From positions 1,116,001 through 1,180,000 of the forward strand of contig JAUDYN010000005.1 in assembly GCA_030407005.1 (NCBI GenBank): a stretch of DNA of 64,000 nt, read 5' to 3'. Source of the stretch: Desarmillaria ectypa (Eukaryota; Basidiomycota; Agaricomycetes; Agaricales; Physalacriaceae). Both the position numbers and the translations under genes were made by a program. Positions 22,015 through 33,663 of the stretch are shown here, one piece after another. A model generated the notes under the pieces. It ran no database searches, was not told the origin of the DNA, and worked only from the letters and a program-made list of their open reading frames with translations. Each line of letters starts with the position of its first letter. Position 1 is the first letter of the stretch.

Positions 22015-22385
22015 CATGGTCGTACGTTGGTGGGATGAGGACGGTATCTCTCCAATTCTTGCGCTATCGACGGAGGCGAAGGCGCAAACGAAGGGAGAGT
22101 GAGCAACTCACGTAGCTTTGGATGAGAATAGAGAAGTGAGCCGAAGTACGGTAGTAGGTCAAGCTTCCATCGGGACCTTCTGAGTCCGTCGTAGATGCCA
22201 TGATCTTGCATATCGCACGTCCAAAACTTCATAAGCTTCCTTGCAAAAATCGTTTGGATGCATGGTAGTACTGCTTCTTCGTGCGTAATTCCTTGTTTGT
22301 GTCTCGTCGCGCCAGTATAACAGGCCTATGGGAATTACAGGAGAACTCTCCGCTAAATTGATTCTGGATGTGTCAGATTAGTTCC
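22015..22385 (-). pseudogene. Broken inverted copy of the ADP-ribosylglycohydrolase gene
   Basis: The reverse complement matches roughly 19760-20120 of the intact gene: ttagcggagagttctcctg, the SSTTxHPN region, GCAAGGAAGCTT and the exon end HPKLRELLTLPSFAPSPPS. A block corresponding to CGNGSLMRV is deleted and the frame shifts repeatedly. Neither end of the gene (TDDTS motif, GNDTDT motif) is present. The intron donor after HPKL is preserved as GTGAGT. Confidence 0.85.
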
Positions 22386-22419
22386 TTTGTCGGATCGCTT
22401 GAATAGATGGTGAGAGTGG

Positions 22420-22484
22420 AACGCGTCGCGGTCTGTCGGCCGGAAAATCCCGAAGCATGCCGGTGAATTGCCACTTCTGGCCGT
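22420..22484 (+). repeat. 65-bp direct repeat, copy 2 (upstream of NUP159)
   Basis: Gapless partner of 21454-21518, ending ccacttctggccgt. It lies 74-138 bp upstream of the NUP159 start codon. It could be a residue of segmental duplication or a shared promoter element. Confidence 0.88.
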
Positions 22485-22557
22485 CACCTTGCGGTCCTGG
22501 TCCCTGACTCGCCTTTCTTCCTTTGCCTGTCGTCGAGGAATCTCTTCCTTGTCCACC

Positions 22558-25500
22558 ATGGACGGAGGCAACCTGACCCCCATCTCGCGCCCAACGACTA
22601 TCGCCGTAAAGGTAGACCCAACACTCAAGGAATGCGAGTCCGATGGATTTGGCGTGGGTTCTTCAAATGTGTCAAATATAATGGATCTGACCTTTTCTGC
22701 TTCCAGTTCCCGACATTCCGTCAGCTCAGAAAGCTGGATCGCGTCGTCCTGTGCACAGAAAACCTTAATGTCGGATCACCGTTTTCGTATCGTCTTCTTG
22801 CAATTGCTAACACAAGAGGCTGGTTTGCGGCCGCCACAAATACGGGTGCGTGTCGACGCGACAGTTGAGCATTGAAACTCTTTTCACACCATATACCCAG
22901 GTATCATCCTATCGCCGTTGAACGAACTGCAAAAAGCTCTTGAATCCGATGATGCCCAGCCGGTTTTCAAGCCCCAAAAGACCATAGCGCTTTCAGCGCA
23001 GCCTATAACCCTTGCCTTTGCCTACAACGAAACTTGGTTTCTCGTTGGTCTGGCACAGGGAGAGATCCTTCTCTACGACGTAGAAAAGCTCTGCTCTCCC
23101 GGATCTGATGACGCCCCATTACACGCACTTCGTACCTCCAACAGCCCTGCGCGTCAAATCGTTCCAAATCCTAGCAGTGACCCTGCATTGGCTGATTACA
23201 TAGCCATCGTGCGTTTTGATGGAAACGTGGAAGTTGTCAACACGCAGTTTCAGTCTCAAGGCGGATGGACAGCAAGGGAACATGATGCTCTGCCGGTGGC
23301 AGGTATGTTGAAATTGCTGTACACGCTTTTCATCCTTACGATATTTCAGCATCCTGGTCTCCAAAGGGCAAACAGCTTGCAATTGGCTTGCGGCTCGGTG
23401 ATGTCTTGACCTACACCCTAAACGAAAAGGCGACGCCGCAAAAACACATTCCACCCACCGCCCAGAAATCTACTTTGGTTTCACTGGACTGGCTATCGGG
23501 CGGATTTACATTTCGCACAAGCTACGCTCCATCTAATCCAGAAGCGGACGTCTCTACGCAACATGTTGTACATCTGGATACGCGCCAGTCTACAATGACG
23601 ACTACGGATCTCACACATCCCTTCCGCTTATCTGAACGACTCAACCAAGTTGCTCACGTTGTCGTACTTCCTAAATGGGATGACGAAAACGCCAATGCTG
23701 AGAGCACAAAGGGCCTTTTGGTAGTCGGAGACATGTCCTCAACTGATTTCGAAGTTTTCGGGCACATCAGTAATACCTGGTATTGTTATTACCAGGAGAA
23801 TCCTCTCTCCATCCCTCTCAACAAAGAACAAGAGGATACTGTCTTGCTATCTCTTGCTGTTGACTTGGTCAATGGAACGGGGAATCCTATCATGTATGCC
23901 TATCTTAACGATGGGACCATACAGGGTTGGTATATGGAGCATTCGAAGCCTTATGCTGGAATGGTTACGGGAGCTGCTGCTGTCCCACAGCCATTCAGTC
24001 AACCAGTGCCCCCTCAGCAGATTTCAGGATTTGGGGCCCAAACACAACAACAGCCGGCTTTTGGACAATCTTCCTTTGGGCAGGCCACTTCATCACCGTC
24101 TTCAGCATTCGGCCAAGTATCCTCAGCCTTTGCGCAACCGTCATCTACCTCTTCTGTGTTTGGCCAGCCGTCATTTGGACAATCATCAGCTTTTGGCTCC
24201 ACCTCTGCCTTTGGTAGTACTTCCACTTCTGCTTTCGGCCAGGCATCATCTCTAGGGTTTGGGGCGCCAAGTCCTGGAGCGTTTGGCTCCGGCACAGGCT
24301 TTGGGTCATTAACTACCACTGCGGCTAACCCATCTAGCCAAGAGATCTCCATGGCGGATGCTGCGCCGTCATTCGGTGGCCTATCACTGGGGAGCAACGA
24401 TGATTCAAAGCCTAAATCTGCATCTGGAGGAGGGTTGTTCGGCTCTCCGGCGCCGCTGCCCCTACCACCAGACCACTCAGTTAACAAACCATCACCACAA
24501 CCTTCTACTACTAGCTCAGACTCTTCTGGTTTAATGATAAAACCAGCTACAGGCTTCGGCGCTTTTGGAGGGGGTACATTCGGTGAAAATTCTCCATTTT
24601 CCAAGGCAAGCTCGACCCCGTCCACGTCCGCTTTCGCGACGGCACTCGGAAGCAAGCCTGCCGAACCTCCCAAATCGGCTTTTGGACAGACAGGCTTTGG
24701 GAATGCTGCAGGAAGTGACGCGCCGAAACCTGCATTCGGACAGCCTGCCTTTGGACAGTCTGCCTTTCAGAGGCCTGTGGTACCTGCAGCATCTGCCGCA
24801 CCGACAAAAACCAGTGGTGGATTCGGTGCTTTTGCATCAGGACTATCTACATTTGGTGCTGCATCGGGGACACCGACAACGAGTGCGTCCTCGACGAAGG
24901 CTACGGGAGGCTTTGGCGGGTTTGCCTCGGGTGGGCCCTCCGCCTTTGGTAATACATCGTCGCTAAGCACGGCCACAGAACCGCCAAAGAGCATGTCAGA
25001 TGCCACCGAGACACCTAAAACTTCTGCGTTCGGCACTGGAGGATCTTTGGTTGGGGCGACAGGTCCGTCTGTTCCTGTTTCCGGTAGTAATGCGCCTTCC
25101 AACCCGTCGCCTTTCGGAGCACCGAGCAAGCCTTCACCGTTCGGTGGAAGTCCATTCACATCAGGAAGCTCACCCTTTGGCCCTCAGCGTACGAACATCT
25201 CACCGGAAATGAAATCTCCAGCACCCATGGCCTCTCCACCGAGCAGTCCACCCTTGGCATCAGCTTCTACACCGTCACCTTTTGCTTCCGCCTCTCAGCC
25301 AGCGCCAACTACCGGGGCATTCGCGAACCTGAAGTCAGCTGCGTTCCAGCCAGCCGCAGGTTTTGGCGCGTTCGGCGCTTCCAGCCAGGACACTTCCTCT
25401 CCATTTTTCAAAGCAGCTGCAAATCAGGCACCACCCGTATCGGCGTTTTCAAATCTTCAGACTACTCCCACCAAGCCACCCACCGCCAGCTCTACTCCAA

Positions 25501-28431
25501 GCTTTGGTTCCCCTTCAGCTTTAGGTGCTCAGAAGTCTGCGTTCGCGCCGTTGTCGGGTACAAGCTCGCCCACTTTTGGCTCGCCTTCCACACTTGGGGT
25601 GACGCAGTCGGCCTTCCTGCCTTTAGCTCCATCTCCTTCGGTATCTCCTACTCCTGCTAAGCCCAGCATCGGTGGGTTTGGTGCGTACACGAAGTCGGCA
25701 TCACCATTTGGCAAGATTCCAGCGCCCCAATCTTCATTTTCTGATATGTTGAAGGCTAAAGATCCCGAATCTAAAGTATCGGTTAAGACTTCACCGCCGC
25801 CTTCTACACCAGTCAAAGAGGAGGCATCCTCACCGAAACCCTCGACTTCCGTACTAACACCTCCTTCAACAGCCGAGTCAAAGACGAAGAAGGAGTTTGA
25901 CGTCCCCGAAATGCTTACGCCTGCAGCTCCTACCCCTACCTCTACTCCACCTTCCACCGTTGAGAATTCGCTCAAAGATAAAGGGAAAGGACCAGCCAAG
26001 GAAACTAATGAAACACAAGTTAGGTCTTCTTCAACGTCGCCGGAATCCAAAGAGCTGTCAAAGGATGCTTCATTGTCGTCAGTGGCTAGCTCATATGTTG
26101 ATGTGTCGCAGGAAGACGCCATTGAGGATGGAGATGTTTCCGATGATGCTTACCGGGATGGCGCAGAGGATGACGATGACGACGCAGGATCTTTCCTCTC
26201 AGAAAGTATCAGTTCTACTGCTGGAGAGGATGATGAAGACTACGTGCCCTCGGATGAAGAAGCTGAAGAAGAACGTTCACCTACACCATCCCAAGTACCT
26301 CTGCCGCCATCACGCTCTCAGTCTAGCACTCCCCAGCCCGAATCAGGGGCTCCTACCCCAGTAGCGTCGTCGTCGATGGAGACTATACTCGTGCCTATTA
26401 AAGAGGAGAGTACTACTCCGCCAGGCTCTCCTGAAAAGCAGTCGTCCATTGCTCCCCCACCCACTCCTGCAGCAGCATTGGGTTTGAGAAGGCCAAATAC
26501 GCGTCCTGTACGCAGCTCGCCCCTCGCAAATGCTGTTGTAAGAAGCGACGAGGAGCAAGAGGAAGAAGAGAAGAGAGAAACTCCCAAAGCCGTAGTACCA
26601 AAGCCTCGTCCTGCTTCACCCAAAGCTCCCTTTGGTACTCTTCCACTGAAGCCATCCATAGAAGAAACTGCGATTTCTAGCAAGGAGACGCGACCAAGAA
26701 CGCCGCCGTTACTGTCGACGTTCGGAAGCAGTAGTGGGGGCCTGTTCGATAACAAGGCAGCATCTGCAGCGCCTGTACCAAAACCACTACCCTTGGCTTC
26801 GACGCCAGCTTTACCGTCTCCATTCGCATCGCCCTTTGCTCCTCCCTCTGGTGCGACGACGAAACCGTATATGCCTCCGCCCCCTCTTCCAGGTGGAAGT
26901 CTCTTCAGTAAACTACCTGTGCCTGGACCTGCATCTACTCCGCCAGCAACACCTTTCTCACCTCCTGCAAATACGTTTGCTAAGCCACTTGCACAGCCCG
27001 CACAGCCTGTACAACTAGTCACTCCTACCCCTTCGTCTAGACCGTCTTTCCAGGAAGGCATGCAGCAAGAGTGTGCGTTTTTATGGATAACAATGGAAAA
27101 GGAACTGGAAAATGTCTGTCGTTCCCCCCCCCCCCGCTATCTCCAATATTGTAACTGACTGTCTCTTATCAGCTCCAACAACTCGCGAAAAAAGCGTCAC
27201 AAGAAAGCGAGGTACTAAATGGGAAGACAGGTGGATCTCGTTTGAAAGCAGACCTAGGCAATCCCAGCCGTTGGTACCCCGCAGATGCATTGAAGTACCG
27301 CGAGACACTTCTTGGTTATGCGGATGACTTGGAGCTTCTGAAGGAAGGTCGAGAAGAGGCCAAGAAAATTCTCAAAGTACTAGGCAGCGGGGTTGTCAAG
27401 GGTTTGTGTATTATTACTTTTGGTTCTCTCCGATATACTTACCACCTACGTGTAGCAAACACGAGGAGAGAGGAGATCGAGCGATTCAATCGTGCAAAGG
27501 AAGATGACAGTTTTGCAAAAATGCTGAGAGGCCGTACCTTGGGTCCAGAGCATCTAGAGACTCGGGCACGTCTGAGAGGGGAGCTGATGAGAAGAAAAAC
27601 AGAGGTATCGAAATTGGAAAATACATTGAAGGAATACAAGAAAAAAGTATCCTCTATGAAAAGCTGTAAGGGTGTTTTCAGGTAAGTCCATTTATCATTG
27701 ATCTTGATACCCCAACTGAGCATTTTCTTGTTCGTAGGGCTCCCTCACTGGACACTGTCAATAGGACATACCGAAATATCGATATTGCAATTCGGCAAGA
27801 AAGAGATGCTATTGACCGTCTGGGACAGAGGTTGTCGAGAATCGATTTGAACGCCACAGGGCCGTCTGCTCCAAAGAGAGACCCACGTCTCCCTGACCCT
27901 CCTTCACGACCTCGCGCCGTACTACCGCATGCGGCGGTAACAACTGCTGCTGCTTTGAATGCCGAACGCTCAGCCCAGAAGCTGAAGCAAGCACTACTTA
28001 GCTTGCGCAAAGAACCATTGTTAAACCAGCCCAAACCCAATGCTCTGACTCCTCCAGTTGCATTTTTGTCACCGTCTCAGACTAACGGGTCGACAAAAGA
28101 GGGCGTGATTTTCAATACTCCTATCAAGATTGAAGGACCATTATTTGGGAAGAGTAGTAATGCCGATAACAGCTCGTTTGGGGCGGGTTTTGAATTCCCT
28201 GATGACGACGACAGCTTCCACTTGAGTACTCCCGTGCCTACTGGCCGACGTGGAATGGGAGGAGGAAAGAAACATGGAGGCGGATTCTTCAAAAAGAGTC
28301 CCAGCGCAGTCACGACACCGCCAAAAGTACCGAGCTTTGATTGGGGACCATTGCCTGCGTTTGACTATGGGAAAGCTGGTAGTAGTGGGTCACCTTTGGT
28401 TATGGGAATTAGTGGAGGGCCTCGAAAGTAG
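22558..28431 (+). CDS. NUP159: Nucleoporin Nup159/Nup214-type FG nucleoporin
   Basis: Cytoplasmic-face FG nucleoporin acting in mRNA export, about 1,800 residues in at least seven exons. ATG 22558 gives MDGGNLTPISRPTTIAVKV; the first intron starts at 22654. The N-terminal beta-propeller spans about 400 residues, with YRLLAIANTRGWFAAATNT and ITLAFAYNETWFLVGLAQG. A long FG/SAFG/FGQ repeat domain with Ser/Pro-rich spacers follows (about 24030-25740). Next come an acidic region near 26100-26270, more FG and Pro-rich sequence, and then helical coiled-coil exons (27172 onward: LQQLAKKASQESEVL, LRGELMRRKTEVSKLENTLK). The stop is at 28429-28431. A run of 12 C lies in the intron at 27124-27135. No lesions seen. 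Confidence 0.93.
27124..27135. repeat. C12 homopolymer in NUP159 intron
   Basis: Twelve consecutive C bases close to the 5' end of the intron that precedes the coiled-coil exons of NUP159. Being intronic, length change here would not alter the protein unless it affects splicing. Confidence 0.9.
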
Positions 28432-28960
28432 CTACTTAGCAACGATATATTGACAGTCTGTATTGTTATCGCTTTGCATCTTGCATATACATCTGTATTA
28501 TCATCGACTTATCAACAACAAAGCAGCTTGCTTCTACCTTGGACATGCGTTGAAAGTCAAACTATAGCTTATTAGACATTGCTACCGTAGTTGAATTGTC
28601 ACGTACATACGTCTCAATCCTCTGCAAAGATACCAAGAGGAAACAGCCGAGGCATAGAGTTTGCTTTGTAGCCATACTTCGAGCAATAAAATTATTGACA
28701 CCCACCTGGTGCATTCAAGAGGCACAGATTATTCGATTGAATATATATCATCAATCCGTTTAACCTTTGTCGCATTTCTCAGAAGCAGCCGCAACAGCAG
28801 TTCTCTGAAGTGTCGCAAAGGAAGTATGAATGTAAATACAGCTAGCGTTAGACAGCGCTGCTGTACAATAGAAATGGCTGGCAGCACAAGCCATGTCATA
28901 ACAATGCGAAAACGCGGTATAAATCTATGATAGATGAAAGAAGATGTAATAGCCCAAGTA
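28432..28960. other. Convergent intergenic NUP159/MAK16
   Basis: 529 bp between the stop codons of two convergent genes. It should hold both 3' UTRs and polyadenylation sites. No open frame of interest, no repeat seen. Confidence 0.5.
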
Positions 28961-30249
28961 TCACCAATTTGCCATAGAGAACGGAACACTTTCCACCTCC
29001 TGCTCGTATTCGACTTCCACATGTGGACCCTCTACAAAAGCAATTAGTACACCCTCGTTGAAAGCTAAACGAGGCTCTTACTTTTTGTCTTTTTGTCCGG
29101 TCGTTTGCGCGTAGGTTTCGACGAGGATGGAGGCGGTGCTTTTCGTTTTCCGAGAGATGTCTTGGGCCGGATGTTTTCTCTTGACTCGCTAGCGGAGCCG
29201 TCGTCGTCGTCTTGGCCTTCACCTTCAGAATCCTCATCCTGTATCGCGTTTAATCGGACCCAATTACGGCAACACGGATGGATACTCACAGCAGCTTCCT
29301 CCAGATCACTCAGACCATCGTCATCTTCGTCCCCGCTGATATCACTGACAAACTCTCGGTCGCCCCAATCATCATCCATTTCCTCCTCAAGCTCTTCCTC
29401 ATCTTCCTCATCCGTTTCATCCGCCAGCATCTCCAGCGCGTCTTCGGCATCCTTCGAGCTCTCTCCATTCTTTTCCCGGTCAAGGATGGCCTGCCATACC
29501 GTCTCGTTGACATTAAGTGGTGCATCGCCGTATGCTTTTGATTTCAGGCGTTCAATGAGTTCTTTTTCAATTGAGCGTTCCAAATGAGCAGCAGAAAGCG
29601 CCTTTCTTTCCCGAACAGCTTCCCGGCGGTCCAATTTTTTCTTTACACCGATGAGCTTAGGCCTGTAAAACGTGAGTTGAGAAACTCTGGTTTGTTGGTT
29701 GGGATGGCATACTGTTGGCGTAGCTGTAGTCGGCGCATTTTGATGAGGTACTGCGTGATTTTCGTTACACGCTGCTTGCATTTGTGAATGACGAAATTTG
29801 GCCAATATATCAGCTCACTGTCGATCTAAAAAGAATTAAAGAACAGGAAGAGGAGGATCAGGAATTCCTCACCTGCTCAAGAGCCTTCGCATAGTTATTT
29901 GACAGTTTTACTTTCTCCCACATGTGTGCCGGTGAGTGTGCACGTTCGATGGTCTTCATGTACAGATACAGAACACCTAGACGCAAATTGCAAGACCAGT
30001 AGAAGTAAAAAACTATCAAAAGGCACACCTTCTTCCTCCCTAATCGTTGCATACTGAGAGTTCGCCAAAGGACAAGACTGCCGGTTGCAGAACCCGGTTA
30101 CATTGTATTCGTTTCGACAAAAATTTTGCGTCGCAGTTCTGGCTAAAAATGAGCACTTTGAAAAGCTTGCAGGTGGGAACAACGTGCTTGACTTTGTAGG
30201 AACAAAACTGGTTGTTGATGACGGACCATATTACGTCGTCGCTTTGCAT
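28961..30249 (-). CDS. MAK16: Mak16, 60S ribosome biogenesis factor
   Basis: Nucleolar protein needed for pre-60S assembly. The start at 30249 gives [20 protein letters not shown], the highly conserved Mak16 N-terminus. Spliced exons continue with [20 protein letters not shown] (the Cys cluster), [33 protein letters not shown] and the core [20 protein letters not shown]. Then follow a long acidic tract, a basic Lys/Arg-rich stretch and, after a last intron (near 29038-29083), [20 protein letters not shown] with TGA at 28961-28963. All expected blocks are present. Because the exons are short, several are invisible as long ORFs. Confidence 0.93.
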
Positions 30250-31064
30250 GGTAGAAAAGAGCAGTACGAGCTACAGAAAAATCAAAAAGATTTCTCAAAA
30301 GCTCAGCGTTGCTTTGGCTTGTTTATTTCTAAAGAGTACGGGCCGGGCCCATCAACCCCTATGTAATGTGCTTGTGGACGGTACTGTGACGGGACGTCGG
30401 CAGTAACGGCACGAGCGATAGACGAAGCTAGAGTAAAAGGTCGAACCAAGGAAAGACCGGGTGAAGGAACCTTTATTCGAGTATCTATGGTGTACATAGG
30501 ATAGTTTTTGGTCTTATATGCTGGTAGGATAGGTTCTAACTAAATACTACGGTTAAAAGTTAAAAGAGAACCGGATAAGTAATATAAATGAGGGATCGCA
30601 GCAGTAAAGAAATAGAGTAAAGTATAAAATAGATAAAGGAAAGATAAGAAATGAATTAAGAGAAGAAGAGAGCGAGAGTACCGGCGCGAATATCCTACAG
30701 TACTTCAGGAATAGTACATTCTTCTACCATCGACTCTTCGACGACTGAAGGAAGTCAGAAGAGCGGTCGAGGATCACGTTGTAGTTTCTCAAGCTCAGAG
30801 GCAGAATCCAGCTATTAGAAGAATGGAAGTCAGCGTCGGGCCCGCAAGAGAACTGGAGATGAAGTGAAATTGATCTCATGAAACCGTTCTTCCGATTACA
30901 AACCACTCCAGTTCACGACCAGAAATGAGCGATTGGTAGAGTTTATGGAGTACCATGAATGCATCTATCTCAAGCAATAGAAGCCCGTGTCAAGGAATAC
31001 AGCTTCGCAAGTCAACAACAAAACAACGGTAGCAAATCAAAAAGGTAAGTATAACAAGTACATA
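30250..31064. other. Intergenic holding a solo LTR
   Basis: Between the MAK16 start and the aspartic protease stop. It contains the solo LTR at 30385-30699 and otherwise no recognisable gene. The LTR begins about 135 bp upstream of the MAK16 start codon, so it may lie inside that promoter. Confidence 0.6.
30385..30699. mobile_element. Solo LTR, probably Copia-type, with flanking GTAC
   Basis: A 315-bp element beginning TGTGACGGGACGTCGG and ending TATCCTACA, i.e. with the TG...CA ends of LTRs. It is flanked directly by GTAC on both sides (30381-30384 and 30700-30703), consistent with a short target-site duplication. Internally it is A/G-rich, with a TATAAA box near 30623. No reverse transcriptase or integrase sequence lies nearby, so it would be a recombination remnant. 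The Copia assignment rests on my recollection of similar fungal LTR starts. Confidence 0.7.
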
Positions 31065-32820
31065 CTACTTCAAATGTGCCAGTGTGATCTCATTAGTTCT
31101 AGAATTTAGGCTGTGATATACATTTTTGAGAAAAACATCCCCAACCTGTATATCAATGCATCACTACCTCTATGGACTACAGATGAAGGAACCAAACTTA
31201 CCAGCCAGTGGTTGGGTCCTTCAAGGAGCTCCCCTCCGCGACTGATACCAGATATACAATCTACGGTGTTGCTATCGTCCACAGGAGAAAAGCGCAGGTC
31301 ACGGGAATCAATGGGAAATTCCCTGCCGCCAATAACGAAAGAAACCTTGACACTAGTCTGGCATGGGATGATCCACGAGCCTCGGTCCAATCGTGCACCG
31401 GGAATCCGTTGGTGTATCGAATCTACATCCTGAAAACATAGAAAGATTATGAGGTGAACCGGAATCATTGCATACGGCTATATTCACCCTGGCTTGCGCG
31501 AGAATGAGAGTCTGCGTGACAAATGATTCCGTGAACGTGTCCAATGTAACAAACGGCTTACTGATCCGGTGTCAAGCACTGCGAACCTGTTTAATAGTCC
31601 CAGGCTCTGTCCGTTTACCCTTATATCGTCTAGACGAGCCTCCCAAAAGCCTCGGTCATTCTGGTTCTTCACTGTGACAGCAGTGTTCGGCTGAAATTTA
31701 GACGGATTCATGCCGCCCAACATCAGTTCTCCGTCATTCTTTCCGTCAGCAGCGCGTGGAATTTTTAACGACACCACTGCGTCTTCTATCTGACGTGTTT
31801 TGTAGAGCGCTTCGACTACTGTTGGCGTTTTTTGACGGGAGGCCGCCTGTAGTCCTATCAGTGAAAGTCTTCGGGATGATCATCACTTACGGTTTGTGCC
31901 AAACCAAGGAGACCATCAAATGGTATGCTGTCTCTGAAACACGAAACATGGGCGAAAAGAAAAAGGATAAAGCACAGCTTCGTACGCCGTAAAATCTGCG
32001 CTTTCATTTTGCGCAACGCCAAACTTGTGTGCTTCGAGTTTCAAGCCCACTATTAACATGTCGTCGTGTGCTAGAAGGCCGGAAACCTCGCCTGTGCCGT
32101 ACCAAATACTCCAGCTCTCATTCGTGCCAACAAACGACTTACTCGAGCGCGGACCAAGAAACGAATGATTGCCCTGCTATTTATCAGATAATATGCGTAC
32201 TACAAAGAAAACCACGTACGCAAGTGCTACCATCGTCACATCGACATTCCTCGCTACCAACCCACAAGTCCGCGGATCCGGTATCCATCAACAACTGAAA
32301 GGAAACTGGCGGAGTTCCCAATTCCACTGGGCCGTAGTCTATTCACGAGCCTGGTCAAGCCGTTGCGTACGCCGTACAATATCGAACGACTGACATCCTA
32401 TATCATTAGCCCTATTCCTTAGAGGTCAATTAGGTGGCGCACAGGGATGGTTGGAACCTACTTACTGAGTCGACAGCTTTTCTGCACAGTCCTCTCTATG
32501 TTGGCCCTGGAATAATTCTGGAATATGCGCCAATATGCGGTCGCTTAGGAGCGATTGAAGCAGAGGCGGTTGCCCTTGCATGAGCGCAAGACGTTGGTCG
32601 CATCGATTCACATGTTGTTGGTGTATCTGCATGAAAAGAAAACGTATGTTAACATTCAATCAGTAGGATATGCACACTTACAATGGCGGGAAGAAGCTTG
32701 CCATTTTCCAGCGAACTATGTAACCGCTGGATTGGTATCGAAATGGACCGTGAACGCGATATAGGCTCGCCCGCAACGATTGCGACGACGAAGAGGCAGA
32801 AGACAAGAAAGAACTTCATT
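31065..32820 (-). CDS. Secreted pepsin-like aspartic protease (A1), paralogue 1
   Basis: Secreted acid endopeptidase. The start at 32820 gives a signal peptide MKFFLVFCLFVVAIVAG. The propeptide region (HQQHVNRCDQRLALMQ) precedes the catalytic domain. The first active site reads LLMDTGSADLWVG, flap-side IWYGTGEVSG. The second active site FAVLDTGS continues after an intron as TLILAQARDVDSIHQRIPG. Late blocks are PVDDSNTVDCISGIS and, across the last intron, VGDVFLKNVYHSL, with TAG at 31065-31067. Many very short exons; both catalytic Asp are retained and I see no lesion. It is the most diverged of the three paralogues here (the others are at 51-55 kb). Confidence 0.85.
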
Positions 32821-33663
32821 TTAACGCGGCATGAAGGTGCAGCAAGTAAAGAAGGGAAGGGCGGGCAAAAGGCAAGCAGAAGAAGCGACCAAATTGATGC
32901 TCGTTTTGATTCGGATTCGCGATCAAAGAAGCCGATCTCATTTAGCCCAGACGCCACAGTCAGTACATATCCAGTTTCCATCCAACTTGGTCGGGTTGCG
33001 ACTGTTCGCTACGCCAACGCTGTAAAATCAACCACGAATACCGAGGCCTTGTCAGGCTTAATATCTGAGGGGGACAGCCATTAACTAGGGTATTTCCAGT
33101 AGGCACCAGGTCATAGCGAAGATCATGTCAAAATCTAGATGTAAGTTCGTCAGCCCAACGTAAGTGAGCAGAGTCAGGGTCATACTTTGTATGTTTATTG
33201 TAAACCATGCTGTAGTTGTGGTGATACACGTTGGAGGGCTTTGCACCGAGAAAACTAGGAAAAATAAACGAAAGGAAAAACCAACATACAACAATGCGAT
33301 ATAGTAACCGACACTGTAGAATGAAAAAGGGTTGTTGTGTCACTACTGGTACTACGTACGTTGAAGGTATACTATGCGGGGAGAAAAAAATGCAAAATGC
33401 CATCATAAAATAACTGTAAAATGAGATATGCAATGAGAGCTAAAGCGACTCTCGCAGTTTCTAGTTATCCAAACTTCGCGTGAGCTTTCAGGATCCATCC
33501 ATGCCTTGAAGTCTGACACGAGCGACGTCACATGCTGGCTAGAACTGTCGCGTAAATTCCGAATGTATGTCGGGGGGTTGCCAGTCGGTAGTACACGTAG
33601 ATGCAGAATTGAGACGACCAAAGAGAGTTGGGTTGAGCGTGACGAGGTGATGAACAACGTGTA
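32821..33663. other. Intergenic, no gene seen
   Basis: Holds the protease promoter (near 32821) and the 3' flank of the LAMMER kinase gene. Short frames on both strands match nothing. No repeat noticed. Confidence 0.45.

Noticed and set aside
24014..24673. 219-residue minus-strand ORF within NUP159
   Set aside because: Shadow of the FG-repeat coding strand; other minus-strand ORFs there (25529-26122, 26318-27061) are the same effect.
29093..29587. 164-residue plus-strand Ser-rich ORF
   Set aside because: Antisense shadow of the acidic tract of MAK16, whose real exons are on the minus strand.
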